Counted from the first letter of the stretch, positions 1 to 7,624 are shown. The stretch: DNA of 22,098 nucleotides from an uncultured Christensenellaceae bacterium (GCA_910587685.1 CAJUMY010000018.1:1-22098); one strand, 5' to 3'. Notes: generated from the letters alone by a model not told the origin. A program made the numbers and translations.

Positions 1-2
1 GA

Positions 3-1034
3 ATCACGCCGTATGAAGCCGGCGAACAGCCGCAGGATAAAAAATATATAAAACTGAATACTAACGAGAATCCATATCCGCCTGCAAATGGAGTGAAGGA
101 CGTTCTTGAGAAATTCGATATCGACAGGCTGAAATTGTATTCCGATCCCGACAACAGACGCCTTAAAGAAGCAATAGCCAAGGTATACGGCGTTGAGAAA
201 GGTAACGTTTTCGTCGGAAACGGAAGCGACGAAGTGTTGGCTATGTGTTTTCCCGCGTTCTTTAACAGAGACGGTAACGGCGTTGCCTTTGCCGATATCA
301 CGTACTCGTTCTATCCCGTATACGCCGATCTTTATGAAATCAAGAAGAATATAATTCCGCTAAATGAGGACTTTTCGCTCGATACGGAGGCTTTTAGAAA
401 CACCGACGCAGAGGGCGTCGTGATAGCTAATCCCAACGCGCCTACGGGAATAGTCCTCGATAAAGAGGAGATCGAAAGCATTATTATAGCCAATGGAAAC
501 AAGGTAGTAATAGTTGACGAGGCTTACGCTGATTTTTCTAACGAGAGCGTTGTCGATCTCGTCGGAAAATATGATAATCTCATAGTAGTCAGAACGTTTT
601 CGAAATCTTATTCGCTCGCAGGAATAAGATGCGGATACGCTATCGCCGATCGTAAGCTCATAGACGGACTTGACCGCATCAAGAACAGCTTCAATTCCTA
701 TACCGTCAACAGTATGAGCGAAGCGGTCGCAAGAGAAGCCGTCCTAGATACCGAATATCATAAAAAATGCGTTGAGAAAGTCATAGATACGAGAGAACGT
801 ATAACCGACGAACTTAAGAGACTTGGAATGACGGTTCTTTCCTCGGGAGCGAACTTTATCTTTGCCAAGCATAAAGAAGCGAGCGGAGAAACGCTTTACA
901 GTACGCTCAAAGAGCGAGGGATACTCGTCAGATATTTCGACAAGGCGAGGATAAGCGATTTCGTCAGAATAACGATAGGAAGCGACGGGGAAATGGACAG
1001 ACTCATCGAAGAATTGAAAGTTATACTAAAGTAA
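3..1034 (+). CDS. hisC: Histidinol-phosphate aminotransferase, 5' end cut off by window edge
   Basis: PLP-dependent class I/II aminotransferase that makes L-histidinol phosphate from imidazole-acetol phosphate and glutamate in cytosolic histidine biosynthesis. The reading frame is open from base 3 and reads ITPYEAG...KLNTNENPYPP, the classic HisC N-terminus, so the GTG at 93 is internal and only about ten residues are missing. Seen further on: the NPNAPTG substrate-loop motif, VDEAYADF (PLP-contacting Asp and Tyr) and FSKSYSLAGIRCGYA with the Schiff-base lysine in SKSYS. The C-terminal arginine region (VRITIG) is present and the stop is at 1032-1034. Total length matches the ~350-residue family. 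The paralogous aromatic aminotransferases of this fold are hard to exclude without the his-operon context, which lies outside the window. A hairpin terminator follows at 1211. Confidence 0.9.
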   Translation: MTPYEAGEQPQDKKYIKLNTNENPYPPANGVKDVLEKFDIDRLKLYSDPDNRRLKEAIAKVYGVEKGNVFVGNGSDEVLAMCFPAFFNRDGNGVAFADITYSFYPVYADLYEIKKNIIPLNEDFSLDTEAFRNTDAEGVVIANPNAPTGIVLDKEEIESIIIANGNKVVIVDEAYADFSNESVVDLVGKYDNLIVVRTFSKSYSLAGIRCGYAIADRKLIDGLDRIKNSFNSYTVNSMSEAVAREAVLDTEYHKKCVEKVIDTRERITDELKRLGMTVLSSGANFIFAKHKEASGETLYSTLKERGILVRYFDKARISDFVRITIGSDGEMDRLIEELKVILK

Positions 1035-1210
1035 AATTATTCGGGATATATCCCTCTTATTGCGGTCGGCTCTGAAATAACGCCGCTCTACGCAAAAATA
1101 TAAAGGACGACGCTAAGGTTTCGCTATAGCTGATGTTAAAGCAAAACATATGCGTATCGGCGGCAATATAACGGTCGATCGGCAGTCTATCATAATTTGT
1201 TTGTTATTGA

Positions 1211-1241
1211 AAATATCGGTTTTGATGAGCCGATATTTTTT
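1211..1241 (+). terminator. Rho-independent terminator downstream of hisC
   Basis: Nine-bp perfect stem AAATATCGG (1211-1219) with CCGATATTT (1230-1238), 10-nt loop, running into a T tract to 1241. The stem has only three G-C pairs, so it is moderate in strength; it lies 177 nt after the hisC stop. Confidence 0.6.
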
Positions 1242-1275
1242 GATGTTTTCGACGTTTTACGATAAAATTCGACAA

Positions 1276-1304
1276 TTAATCTTATAATCGTTAATCATTA
1301 TAAT
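1276..1304 (+). promoter_or_regulatory. Possible weak promoter for the 1401 gene
   Basis: TATAAT at 1299-1304 lies 17 nt after TTAATC (1276-1281), only a 3/6 match to the -35 consensus. A second TATAAT at 1283-1288 has no acceptable -35. The ORF begins ~95 nt downstream with AAGGAG at 1385-1390. Confidence 0.3.
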
Positions 1305-1400
1305 GTTATTATGCATATGTAAAAATATTAGTATTACAGTTTCGCGGACGGCTTTTGCGGGGCGGCATAAGAACGTAAGAGAATAAGGAGAAAAGCGTCA

Positions 1401-2531
1401 ATGAAGATAATTTTGGATGAAAAGATCAACGTGTTTGAAAAAGTCAAGAGCGTCCTTAAGGGAGGACATCTCTGCGGCGTTTACCGTGAAGCGGACAGCT
1501 TATATGCCGAAAATATCTTAAAAGATCTGACGAGAGAATATCGCGTAAGCCGAAAGATCTTACCTTCAGATGCCGAAAACGATGAAGAGACCGCAAAAGA
1601 TATAATGAACGTATCCGACGACGTGCGTCTATACGTAGTTTTCGGAGGAGCAGACGTAGTAGAGTGCGTAAAGTACGCCGCTACGATGAAAGAGATAAAA
1701 TATATCGTTATTCTGACGACTCCGTGCATAGCCGCAAAAGATACGACGTATATCTTTGCCGGCGGTTCGCTAAGGAGCTATAAGGCGACTTTGCCGTCCG
1801 TCATTTTAGGAGAGTGGAAGTATCTTATGACGCGCGACGGTTTTGAAGGACTTATCGGGGATATCGCTTACGCTCTTTTGAGCTCGTTTGACGCTCGGTA
1901 TCTTTCATATATGAAGAACGTCTATCCCAAAGAAGACGGAGTGTTGATGAAGGCTGAGGAGTTCGCATGCGGTGACAGCCTCGATAAAAAAGAACTATTG
2001 AAACTCGCGACAGCGCTCTCGAATCTTAAAAGTAATAATTCCGCAGAACTCTTCCCGTACTACGTAAAGAGAGGCGACGATAAGGGATTTTCTATCGGAA
2101 AATACAAATTTGAGATAGCATATACAATACTTTTATTATATAGCTACTATTTGAAGTACGACGGAGACGATCTATACTATCCTCCGGATATAATGAATAG
2201 CGTCGACGTTATGAACAGCGTGTTTAGCGAAAATATAGCAAAAGTAATGTCGCAATACAGATATTCGCTCGTAGGCGATTACGTTAAGCACTGTTTTTTG
2301 ATGCGAGAATACCGCGAAGAGCTCGTAAGCGACGTCGATAGATATATAGACGTTATGATGAAACTTTCGAAGGCATTCAGGCGTATCTCCAGCGACGGCG
2401 GATATTCGCTTTCCGAACTGCCGGATTATAAATCGCTTATGAAAAGATTGTCCGCGCTTTCGGTTCTCGAGGACAGAGACACCCTTTTAAGACATATGAA
2501 AACCGACGGAATACTTGAAAGATACCTTTGA
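1401..2531 (+). CDS. Degenerate dehydroquinate synthase / iron alcohol dehydrogenase-fold protein, function unknown
   Basis: 376 residues, cytosolic (no signal or membrane segment). The order of segments resembles sn-glycerol-1-phosphate dehydrogenase and dehydroquinate synthase-like enzymes: an N-terminal nucleotide-binding half with LPSDAENDEETAKDI (54-68) and VVFGGADVVECVKYAA (79-94, where GGG-x-x-x-D is expected), then YIVILTTPC (101-109), a strand-turn ending SVILGEW (133-139), and GLIGDIAYALLSSFD (150-164) as first helix of the C-terminal domain. The C-terminus LSVLEDRDTLLRHMKTDGIL matches the end of that fold. The metal-ligand histidines expected after the helix appear absent: the HGE/VAHG-like segment reads FSIGKYKFEIAYTILL (230-245). 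So it looks like a pseudoenzyme or a strongly diverged dehydrogenase. ATG is preceded by AAGGAG with a 10-nt gap. It stands alone between hairpins. Assignment is by memory of family pattern, not alignment. Confidence 0.5.
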   Translation: MKIILDEKINVFEKVKSVLKGGHLCGVYREADSLYAENILKDLTREYRVSRKILPSDAENDEETAKDIMNVSDDVRLYVVFGGADVVECVKYAATMKEIKYIVILTTPCIAAKDTTYIFAGGSLRSYKATLPSVILGEWKYLMTRDGFEGLIGDIAYALLSSFDARYLSYMKNVYPKEDGVLMKAEEFACGDSLDKKELLKLATALSNLKSNNSAELFPYYVKRGDDKGFSIGKYKFEIAYTILLLYSYYLKYDGDDLYYPPDIMNSVDVMNSVFSENIAKVMSQYRYSLVGDYVKHCFLMREYREELVSDVDRYIDVMMKLSKAFRRISSDGGYSLSELPDYKSLMKRLSALSVLEDRDTLLRHMKTDGILERYL

Positions 2532-2547
2532 AATGATATGTAATCGG

Positions 2548-2576
2548 TTGCCTTATATTTCTTTATTTATTATAAT
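2548..2576 (+). promoter_or_regulatory. Sigma-A-like promoter for the symporter gene
   Basis: TTGCCT (2548-2553), 17-nt spacer, TATAAT (2571-2576). Transcription would start near 2583, giving a leader of about 160 nt before the ATG at 2745. Confidence 0.5.
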
Positions 2577-2643
2577 ATTATTAAGTATTTTAGGCGGTTT
2601 GCTTTCTTGTTTCCGCTTTTTTATACGGTAAGACAAAGTTGAA

Positions 2644-2673
2644 GCGTATCCGCTCTTTTCGATACGCGGTTTT
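2644..2673 (+). terminator. Terminator-like hairpin inside the symporter leader (possible attenuator)
   Basis: Stem GCGTATC (2644-2650) with GATACGC (2661-2667), 10-nt loop, then GGTTTTTC. It lies between the promoter at 2548 and the ORF at 2745, so it would act on the symporter mRNA rather than only closing the upstream gene. A second weaker GCGG/CCGC hairpin followed by six T lies just upstream (about 2593-2618). Confidence 0.4.
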
Positions 2674-2744
2674 TCGGTTGAGTTGGAATTTTCGATCGAT
2701 TGCCTCGGATCTACGCTGTTGCGGTATGCGAAAAGGAGTGAACA

Positions 2745-4304
2745 ATGTTTGATTCGATCTTGCTCGGCGCGTCGGGTTCGGATAAAGTGTGGCCTATAGT
2801 TATTCTCGTCATTTACGTTGCCGCTATGGTCGGCATTGCGTTCTATTCGAGACGCAGGACTAAATCGCTCGACGACTTCGTTCTTGCCGGAAGAGGTATG
2901 GGCGGCTGGATGAGCGCTTTCGCGTACGGTACGACGTATTTTTCATCGGTCATCTTCATAGGTTACGCCGGCAAGTTCGGTTGGACTATCGGACTATCCG
3001 CGTTCATGATAGGCGTCGGCAACGCCGTCATAGGTTCGTTTCTTGCGTGGAAAGTGCTGGCAAGGAGAACGAGAGCGATAACGCACGCGTTAGACGCGAG
3101 AACGATGCCGGAATTTTTCGAGAAGCGTTTCGGCGATAAAAAATTAAAACTTTTTTCGGCGATAATAATATTCGTATTTTTGGTTCCGTATTCCGCTTCG
3201 GTATATCAGGGGCTCGGGTATCTCTTTGAAATGATATTCGGCATCGACTTCATATGGTGCATATTCATAATGGCGGCGCTTACGGCTCTCTATCTCGTGT
3301 TCGGCGGATATTTCGCAACGGCTCTTTCAGACTTCGTGCAGGGCATAATAATGCTGATCGGCGTCGTTATCATGGTATCGCTTGTGGTAAGCAACGACGC
3401 GGTCAACGGCATAGAAGGATTCAAGAAACTCGAAGAGGTCGGTCTCGGCTTTATTCCGAGCGCCGAAGGCGGTTGGAATTCTCCAATGTTCAATCTCATT
3501 ATTCTAATAATGCTGACGTCGTTCGGAATGTGGGGACTTCCTCAGTCCGTTCATAAGTTCTACGCGATAAAGGATAATAGCGCCATTAAAAAAGCGATGG
3601 TGATATCGACGGTATTTTGTCTCATAATAGGCTTTGGCGCGTACTTTACCGGCGCGTTCGGTTATCTGTTCCTTGGAGGACAGCTTCCGAGCGGCGGATA
3701 TGACGCGGTAGTTCCCGAAATGCTGAAAAAGGCTCTTCCGAGCGCAATGCTCGGCATCATAATGGTACTGGTTCTCTCTGCAAGTATGAGCACGTTAGCG
3801 TCGCTTTCTCTATCGGGAGCTTCTTCTCTCGGAGTTGACGCGTATAAGGGATTCATTAAGCCCGACGCTTCGGAAAAGAGAGTCAACGTATTGGTCAAGA
3901 TACTTTGTCTCATGTTTATTGCGCTTTCCGTAGTACTTGCAGTCGTTAAGGTAGAGGCGATAGTGACGCTCATGAGTCTCAGCTGGGGAACTCTCGCAGG
4001 TTGTTTTATAGGACCGTACGTTCTCGGACTTTACAGCAAGAAGATAACTAAAGCAGGATGTTACGCGTCGCTCATATCAGGACTTGTTCTTACGTTCGTT
4101 CTCGTTATTATATTCGGTTGTATTTCGCCGGCGAACGGAGAGATGACCTTCGGTAACGTTATAAAGGGCGGTATCGGCAGGTCGCCGCTGATCGGAGTCA
4201 TTGCGATGGCCTTCTCGCCGATCATAACTTACGTCGTCAGTCTTATGACGAAAAAGCCGAGCGACGAAATTGTCGATAAAGTATTCGACGCCGTAAAGAA
4301 ATGA
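2745..4304 (+). CDS. Sodium:solute symporter, SSS family
   Basis: 519-residue integral membrane transporter of the SSS (SLC5/PutP) family, which moves a small organic solute inward with Na+. The first membrane helix (about 16-34) is followed by SLDDFVLAGRGMGGW (41-55), the usual cytoplasmic loop of the family, and the signature region GGYFATALSDFVQGII (187-202) is intact; around 13 hydrophobic segments can be counted, and length is normal for the family (480-550). ATG is preceded by AAAAGGAG with good spacing. The substrate (proline, pantothenate, sugar, nucleoside or carboxylate) cannot be read from sequence, and neighbours do not help because the gene has its own promoter and a terminator-like hairpin in its leader. 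A strong terminator follows at 4447. Confidence 0.9.
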   Translation: MFDSILLGASGSDKVWPIVILVIYVAAMVGIAFYSRRRTKSLDDFVLAGRGMGGWMSAFAYGTTYFSSVIFIGYAGKFGWTIGLSAFMIGVGNAVIGSFLAWKVLARRTRAITHALDARTMPEFFEKRFGDKKLKLFSAIIIFVFLVPYSASVYQGLGYLFEMIFGIDFIWCIFIMAALTALYLVFGGYFATALSDFVQGIIMLIGVVIMVSLVVSNDAVNGIEGFKKLEEVGLGFIPSAEGGWNSPMFNLIILIMLTSFGMWGLPQSVHKFYAIKDNSAIKKAMVISTVFCLIIGFGAYFTGAFGYLFLGGQLPSGGYDAVVPEMLKKALPSAMLGIIMVLVLSASMSTLASLSLSGASSLGVDAYKGFIKPDASEKRVNVLVKILCLMFIALSVVLAVVKVEAIVTLMSLSWGTLAGCFIGPYVLGLYSKKITKAGCYASLISGLVLTFVLVIIFGCISPANGEMTFGNVIKGGIGRSPLIGVIAMAFSPIITYVVSLMTKKPSDEIVDKVFDAVKK

Positions 4305-4446
4305 ACGGTAAAAATTATTGAAGACGTTGAGGAGCGGCGATCGCAAGTCTATAATACGATAGAAAGATATAAACGACGTCGCACCGTTTGCGTCATAGAA
4401 ATCGTCAATAAGAAAATCTTTTATAAAATTTAACGAAACAGGCATT

Positions 4447-4488
4447 AAAGCCGCGCAGTAATGATTGATATGCGCGGCTTTGTTTTTC
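4447..4488 (+). terminator. Strong Rho-independent terminator downstream of the symporter
   Basis: Perfect 11-bp GC-rich stem, AAAGCCGCGCA (4447-4457) with TGCGCGGCTTT (4471-4481), 13-nt loop, followed by GTTTTTC. It lies 142 nt past the stop codon. Confidence 0.8.
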
Positions 4489-4718
4489 TTTTATTCGCAT
4501 TTTGAAGAATTTTTTATATTTTATCATTTTATCGCCGTGTTCGTGAAAGGCAAAAATACGATTTAACGTTTTTACGAAATATATGAATAACTTAGCTTTA
4601 TCGCGTCAATAATGAACGCTTGTCACGGCTTTCGGGAAGAAAGCGGAAACGAGACGCCGAAGCTATATATAAGATTTTATCGAACGGTTAAATCGTTGAA
4701 ATATGTTTGCGGTAGAAT

Positions 4719-4747
4719 TTGAAAAAATTTGAATTCGGCTGTATAAA
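4719..4747 (+). promoter_or_regulatory. Sigma-A-like promoter for the 4794-5934 unit
   Basis: TTGAAA (4719-4724), 17-nt spacer, TATAAA (4742-4747); each hexamer is 5/6 to consensus. The start codon is about 40 nt further on. No clear sporulation-sigma (F/G) box was recognised, which matters because the second gene resembles a forespore gene. Confidence 0.5.
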
Positions 4748-4793
4748 TTTCCGAAACCCTGTCAAGACTTACAGCCAGTAGAGGAGGAGCGAT

Positions 4794-5252
4794 ATGAAAA
4801 AACTGTTATTGCTTACGCTGATCCTTGCGATAGTATCCGTAACGCTCGTGAAGACGGCGGACGTGGATGCAGAGGACGCAAAGTACGAATTTTACATACC
4901 GACCAATTACTATATAGAGACAGACGACGTTATGAAAGTCGAAAGACTCGGAACGTTCGATATAGTAACGTGCGAGAAGAAAGATATGGAAAAAGTCAAA
5001 GCGAAGATAGGGAAAACGCTGGGATATACCGTTAGATTCTCGGGCGATAGGAGCGCGGTCGACTCGCTGCTTTCGGAATACGGCGTCGTTATAAGAGAAA
5101 GACAGAAGATAGACGGCGTCGAGATAATATACGGTTATTCCAACCGTCTTAGCGGCGGAGTGGAACTGAACGGAAAAAAGGTCAACGTACAGATCAATTA
5201 CAAATCAAACGCGATAGCAATGGGCACACCATTAATAATGGGAAGCTATTGA
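4794..5252 (+). CDS. Small exported protein, YwmB-like (tentative)
   Basis: 152 residues. Residues 1-22 form a signal peptide or membrane anchor (MKKLLLLTLILAIVSVTLVK). The mature part ends with GKKVNVQINYKSNAIAMGTPLI-type sequence and a terminal GSY, a pattern I associate with YwmB-like proteins of sporulating Firmicutes, usually encoded beside murA, spoIID and spoIIQ. The next gene, 31 nt later, is a SpoIIQ-like protein, which supports this. At 152 residues it is shorter than Bacillus YwmB (about 250), so it may hold only part of that fold. No catalytic motif is visible, and biochemical role is unknown. GAGGAGGAG (4781-4789) gives a clear ribosome-binding site, and a promoter lies at 4719. 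The call is from remembered pattern plus context and could be wrong. Confidence 0.45.
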   Translation: MKKLLLLTLILAIVSVTLVKTADVDAEDAKYEFYIPTNYYIETDDVMKVERLGTFDIVTCEKKDMEKVKAKIGKTLGYTVRFSGDRSAVDSLLSEYGVVIRERQKIDGVEIIYGYSNRLSGGVELNGKKVNVQINYKSNAIAMGTPLIMGSY

Positions 5253-5283
5253 ATAAAAACTATAATTTTTTTGGAGGTTTACA

Positions 5284-5934
5284 ATGAGTAAGCAAACTGA
5301 AAATAAGGGTGGAAGCAAGGTAGCTACATTCTTAAAGAAAAACATCTATTACATTCTTATGGTGGTCGCAGTGCTTGCAATAGTTGCTATGATAGTAGTA
5401 GCCGCAGTTGCAGGACAGCAGGACACGCCTATTGACGGACCGAATCATGACGATCCGGTGATCAACAAGCCCGACGACAATAAGCCGACGGTCGACGACA
5501 AGCCCGAATTCAAGTTCGTTATAGCGCTTCCGATCGAGACTGAGACGATAGGTCTTGATTACAGCGAAGACGAATTGGTATTCCACCCCACGCAGGGAGC
5601 TTGGAAGACGCACCTAGGTATCGACTATATGGCTAGCGCCGGCACGAACGTTAAAGCGGTATTCGACGGCAAGATCAAGAGCATTGAAACAGACGGTTAT
5701 AACGGCACCGTAATGGTCATCACGCACGAAGGCGGATTCGAATCGACGTATAAACTTCTTTCAAAAGAGACTTCTAAAAAGGTTGGCGACAACGTAAAGA
5801 AGGGCGACGTGATCGGAACCGTAGGTAACGACAGCACGTTCGAAGTAAAGCAGGGCGAGCATATCCACTACGAATTGAGAAAGGACGGCAAGCTCGTAGA
5901 TCCTAATCTTTATATGGCGAAAGGCGATAAGTAA
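5284..5934 (+). CDS. spoIIQ: Membrane-anchored M23 peptidase-domain protein, SpoIIQ-like
   Basis: 216 residues: short cytoplasmic N-terminus, one membrane helix (about 22-44), a Pro/Asp-rich linker (about 47-75) and a LytM/M23 domain (about 78-212). The zinc-site residues are intact, unlike Bacillus subtilis SpoIIQ: H110 and D114 in THLGIDY, and H193/H195 in GEHIHYEL. The protein would sit in the membrane with the peptidase domain outside; in Clostridia such SpoIIQ proteins span the forespore membrane, pair with SpoIIIAH in the engulfment channel and can have endopeptidase activity. GGAGG lies just before the ATG. It follows the YwmB-like gene by 31 nt and ends at a strong terminator, so the two are probably co-transcribed. 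An ordinary cell-wall M23 endopeptidase with a membrane anchor is the alternative; the small size and single TM favour SpoIIQ. Confidence 0.7.
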   Translation: MSKQTENKGGSKVATFLKKNIYYILMVVAVLAIVAMIVVAAVAGQQDTPIDGPNHDDPVINKPDDNKPTVDDKPEFKFVIALPIETETIGLDYSEDELVFHPTQGAWKTHLGIDYMASAGTNVKAVFDGKIKSIETDGYNGTVMVITHEGGFESTYKLLSKETSKKVGDNVKKGDVIGTVGNDSTFEVKQGEHIHYELRKDGKLVDPNLYMAKGDK

Positions 5935-5950
5935 AATTGATAGTTTACCG

Positions 5951-5985
5951 AAAAAAGCTCTCAAATCAATTGAGAGCTTTTTTAA
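5951..5985 (+). terminator. Strong Rho-independent terminator after the M23 gene
   Basis: Perfect 14-bp stem with A-tract on the left and T-tract on the right: 5951-5964 pairs with 5970-5983 around a 5-nt loop; core GCTCTCAA / TTGAGAGC. Its A/T symmetry lets it work in either direction. Confidence 0.9.
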
Positions 5986-6102
5986 TATATGATATACTTT
6001 TCTTGAACTTTGACGTCATATCGGTATGACTTTAGGTATTAAATAGCCGCGATTGAAGTTCGTTTTGCATTTCGAATAATAATTAAGGCGAGGAAGGCGG
6101 AC

Positions 6103-7041
6103 GTGAGCAGGATATTCAAGTACAGCGACAGCAATAAAAGATATCACGCTTACGACTATTATAACCGTAAAAAATACGGGAAAAGGATGTTCAAGCTCCC
6201 GATATCGATAAGCGTCACGTGTCCGAATAGAGACGGTACTAAAGGAATCGGAGGATGCGACTTTTGCTCGGCAAACGGCAGCGGTAACGGACTTAACTTT
6301 CTGAGCGTAAGAGAACAGATAGCGTATCAGCGTAAAATTCTCGAAGACAAGGGAAGGGTAGGCGGATATATCGCTTATTTCCAGTCGTTTACAAATACTT
6401 ACGGAGATATCGAATATTTGAGAAAGAGTTATCTCGAAGCTATCGAATGCGGCGTCGAAGGCGTTATCATCGCGACGCGGGCGGATTCGATAGACGGCGG
6501 CGTTATCGACGTACTTTGCGATATAGATAAAAGGACGGAGCTCATAGTCGAGCTCGGGCTTGAGAGCGTTCACGATAAGACGCTTTGCGATATCAATAGG
6601 GGCGAGACGTACGGCGAGTTTTTATCGGGTTACTCGATGATAAAGGCCAAAAATATAAAAACAGGCGTACATATCATATACTCTTTGCCGTATGAAACGT
6701 ATGACGATATGTTTGAGACGGCGAAAGAGGTCGCCAGGCTGTCGCCTGACTTCCTAAAGATACACGCGTTGCATATACTTAAAGGGACGCGTCTTGCAAA
6801 GAGGTACGAAGAGGAAAGATTTCCTCTTTTGAGCCGCGAAGAGTATGTATCTCTTGTTGCCGATACTCTCGAAATATTGCCGGATACTACGGTTATCGAG
6901 AGATTGACGGGAGACGGCGCGAGAGGCGAAGTCATAGCTCCGCTTTGGACGACGGATAAACTCAAGAATCTTAACGGAATAGATAAAGAACTCGTAAGAA
7001 GGGAAAGTTATCAGGGAAAATACTATCGGAGAGACGAATAA
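6103..7041 (+). CDS. ytqA: Radical SAM protein, TIGR01212/YtqA family
   Basis: 312 residues, cytosolic. The N-terminus NKRYHAYDYYNRKKYGKRMFK is typical of YtqA, followed by the cluster motif C40-PNRDGTKGIGG-C52-DF-C55 that holds the [4Fe-4S] of a radical SAM enzyme (CX11CX2C, as in this family), then the barrel with ELGLESVHDKTL (family signature for the SAM-binding strand region) and HIIYSLPYETYDDM. The reaction is not established; it is thought to be an RNA-related modification enzyme because it sits beside ytqB in many Firmicutes, as it does here: only 2 nt separate the two ORFs. The start is GTG at 6103 with AAGG five nt upstream; there is no better ATG. Length is usual for the family (300-320). 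Confidence 0.88.
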   Translation: MSRIFKYSDSNKRYHAYDYYNRKKYGKRMFKLPISISVTCPNRDGTKGIGGCDFCSANGSGNGLNFLSVREQIAYQRKILEDKGRVGGYIAYFQSFTNTYGDIEYLRKSYLEAIECGVEGVIIATRADSIDGGVIDVLCDIDKRTELIVELGLESVHDKTLCDINRGETYGEFLSGYSMIKAKNIKTGVHIIYSLPYETYDDMFETAKEVARLSPDFLKIHALHILKGTRLAKRYEEERFPLLSREEYVSLVADTLEILPDTTVIERLTGDGARGEVIAPLWTTDKLKNLNGIDKELVRRESYQGKYYRRDE

Positions 7042-7043
7042 AA

Positions 7044-7559
7044 ATGGAAAACGTAATCAATATAGCAAAGATGCTGTTTATGCGCGATTTGCCGCATGGC
7101 GGCGTATATATCGACTTTACTTTGAAAGACGGCTATGACACGCTTTATATGGCAAAGTACGCGAGCGAGGGCGACGTCTTTTCTTTTGAAACCGACGGTA
7201 GCCGCATGGAGAACGTTTATAGACTGCTCGAGAAGAACTTTCAAGATAACGTTCACGTAGTGAGAGAAGATCCTCTCGAACTTAAGAAATACGTTCGCGG
7301 CGGAGTAGACGGCTTCATCGCCGATACTACGGGAGTCGTATTAGACGAAGAAAAACTGATAGGAATAGTATCTCTCGCCGTTGATTCTCTCAAGAAGAAC
7401 GGAAGGGGTCTGGTCGTCGTGGACGGCGAAATGTTCGGTGCATACGAAAGATTGAGACAGACGTTCGCTTCGTATTCTAGAGACGTTGCGAGCGTTATAG
7501 AGATGACGGAATCGAATACGTCCGCTCCGACCGCGTACATCATAGAAAAGGTAAAGTAG
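7044..7559 (+). CDS. mnmM: Class I SAM methyltransferase, YtqB/MnmM family (tRNA wobble uridine)
   Basis: 171 residues, cytosolic. The family (rRNA_methylase Pfam family, YtqB) includes MnmM, which methylates 5-aminomethyl-2-thiouridine at tRNA position 34 to mnm5s2U using SAM. Visible: motif I at 24-33 (DFTLKDGYDT), where the family normally has DATxGNGxDT; VFSFETD (45-51) as the acidic ribose-binding turn; DGFIADTTGV (89-98) for motif IV; and the conserved C-terminus with SNTSAPTAYIIEK. Motif I has lost the Ala and the GNG glycine, keeping one Gly and both Asp, so the SAM pocket may be altered. ATG lies 2 nt after the ytqA stop with GGAGAG before it, indicating translational coupling. Family call is firm from the ytqA-ytqB synteny; catalytic competence is inferred. 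Confidence 0.78.
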   Translation: MENVINIAKMLFMRDLPHGGVYIDFTLKDGYDTLYMAKYASEGDVFSFETDGSRMENVYRLLEKNFQDNVHVVREDPLELKKYVRGGVDGFIADTTGVVLDEEKLIGIVSLAVDSLKKNGRGLVVVDGEMFGAYERLRQTFASYSRDVASVIEMTESNTSAPTAYIIEKVK

Positions 7560-7624
7560 GACGCAAAAGAGCGAACGGAAGATAGGCTCAAACTTCGTTA
7601 CTAAAGATCTGGAGAAAACGGCAG

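Larger units (their letters stand above)
1035..1400. other. Intergenic spacer hisC / 1401 gene
   Basis: No credible ORF. It contains one AT-rich terminator-like hairpin (1211-1241) and, after it, an AT-rich stretch with two TATAAT boxes (1283-1288 and 1299-1304). Nothing else is recognisable between 1035 and 1210. Confidence 0.6.
4305..4793. other. Intergenic spacer symporter / YwmB-like gene
   Basis: Contains the terminator at 4447-4481 and a good promoter at 4719-4747. The 140 nt between the symporter stop and the terminator has no ORF starting with a ribosome-binding site. Nothing recognisable between 4490 and 4715 apart from AT-rich sequence. Confidence 0.6.

Noticed and set aside
93..1034. 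GTG at 93 as start of hisC
   Set aside because: The frame is open upstream to base 3 and encodes the conserved HisC N-terminal residues, so the gene starts outside the window.
1043..1054. GGGATATATCCC palindrome right after hisC
   Set aside because: Only 12 bp with no loop or T-tract; too short to be called an operator or terminator.
4077..4445. 122-codon minus-strand ORF over the end of the symporter
   Set aside because: Most of it is antisense to a clearly recognised gene; composition follows the antisense of that gene's codons.
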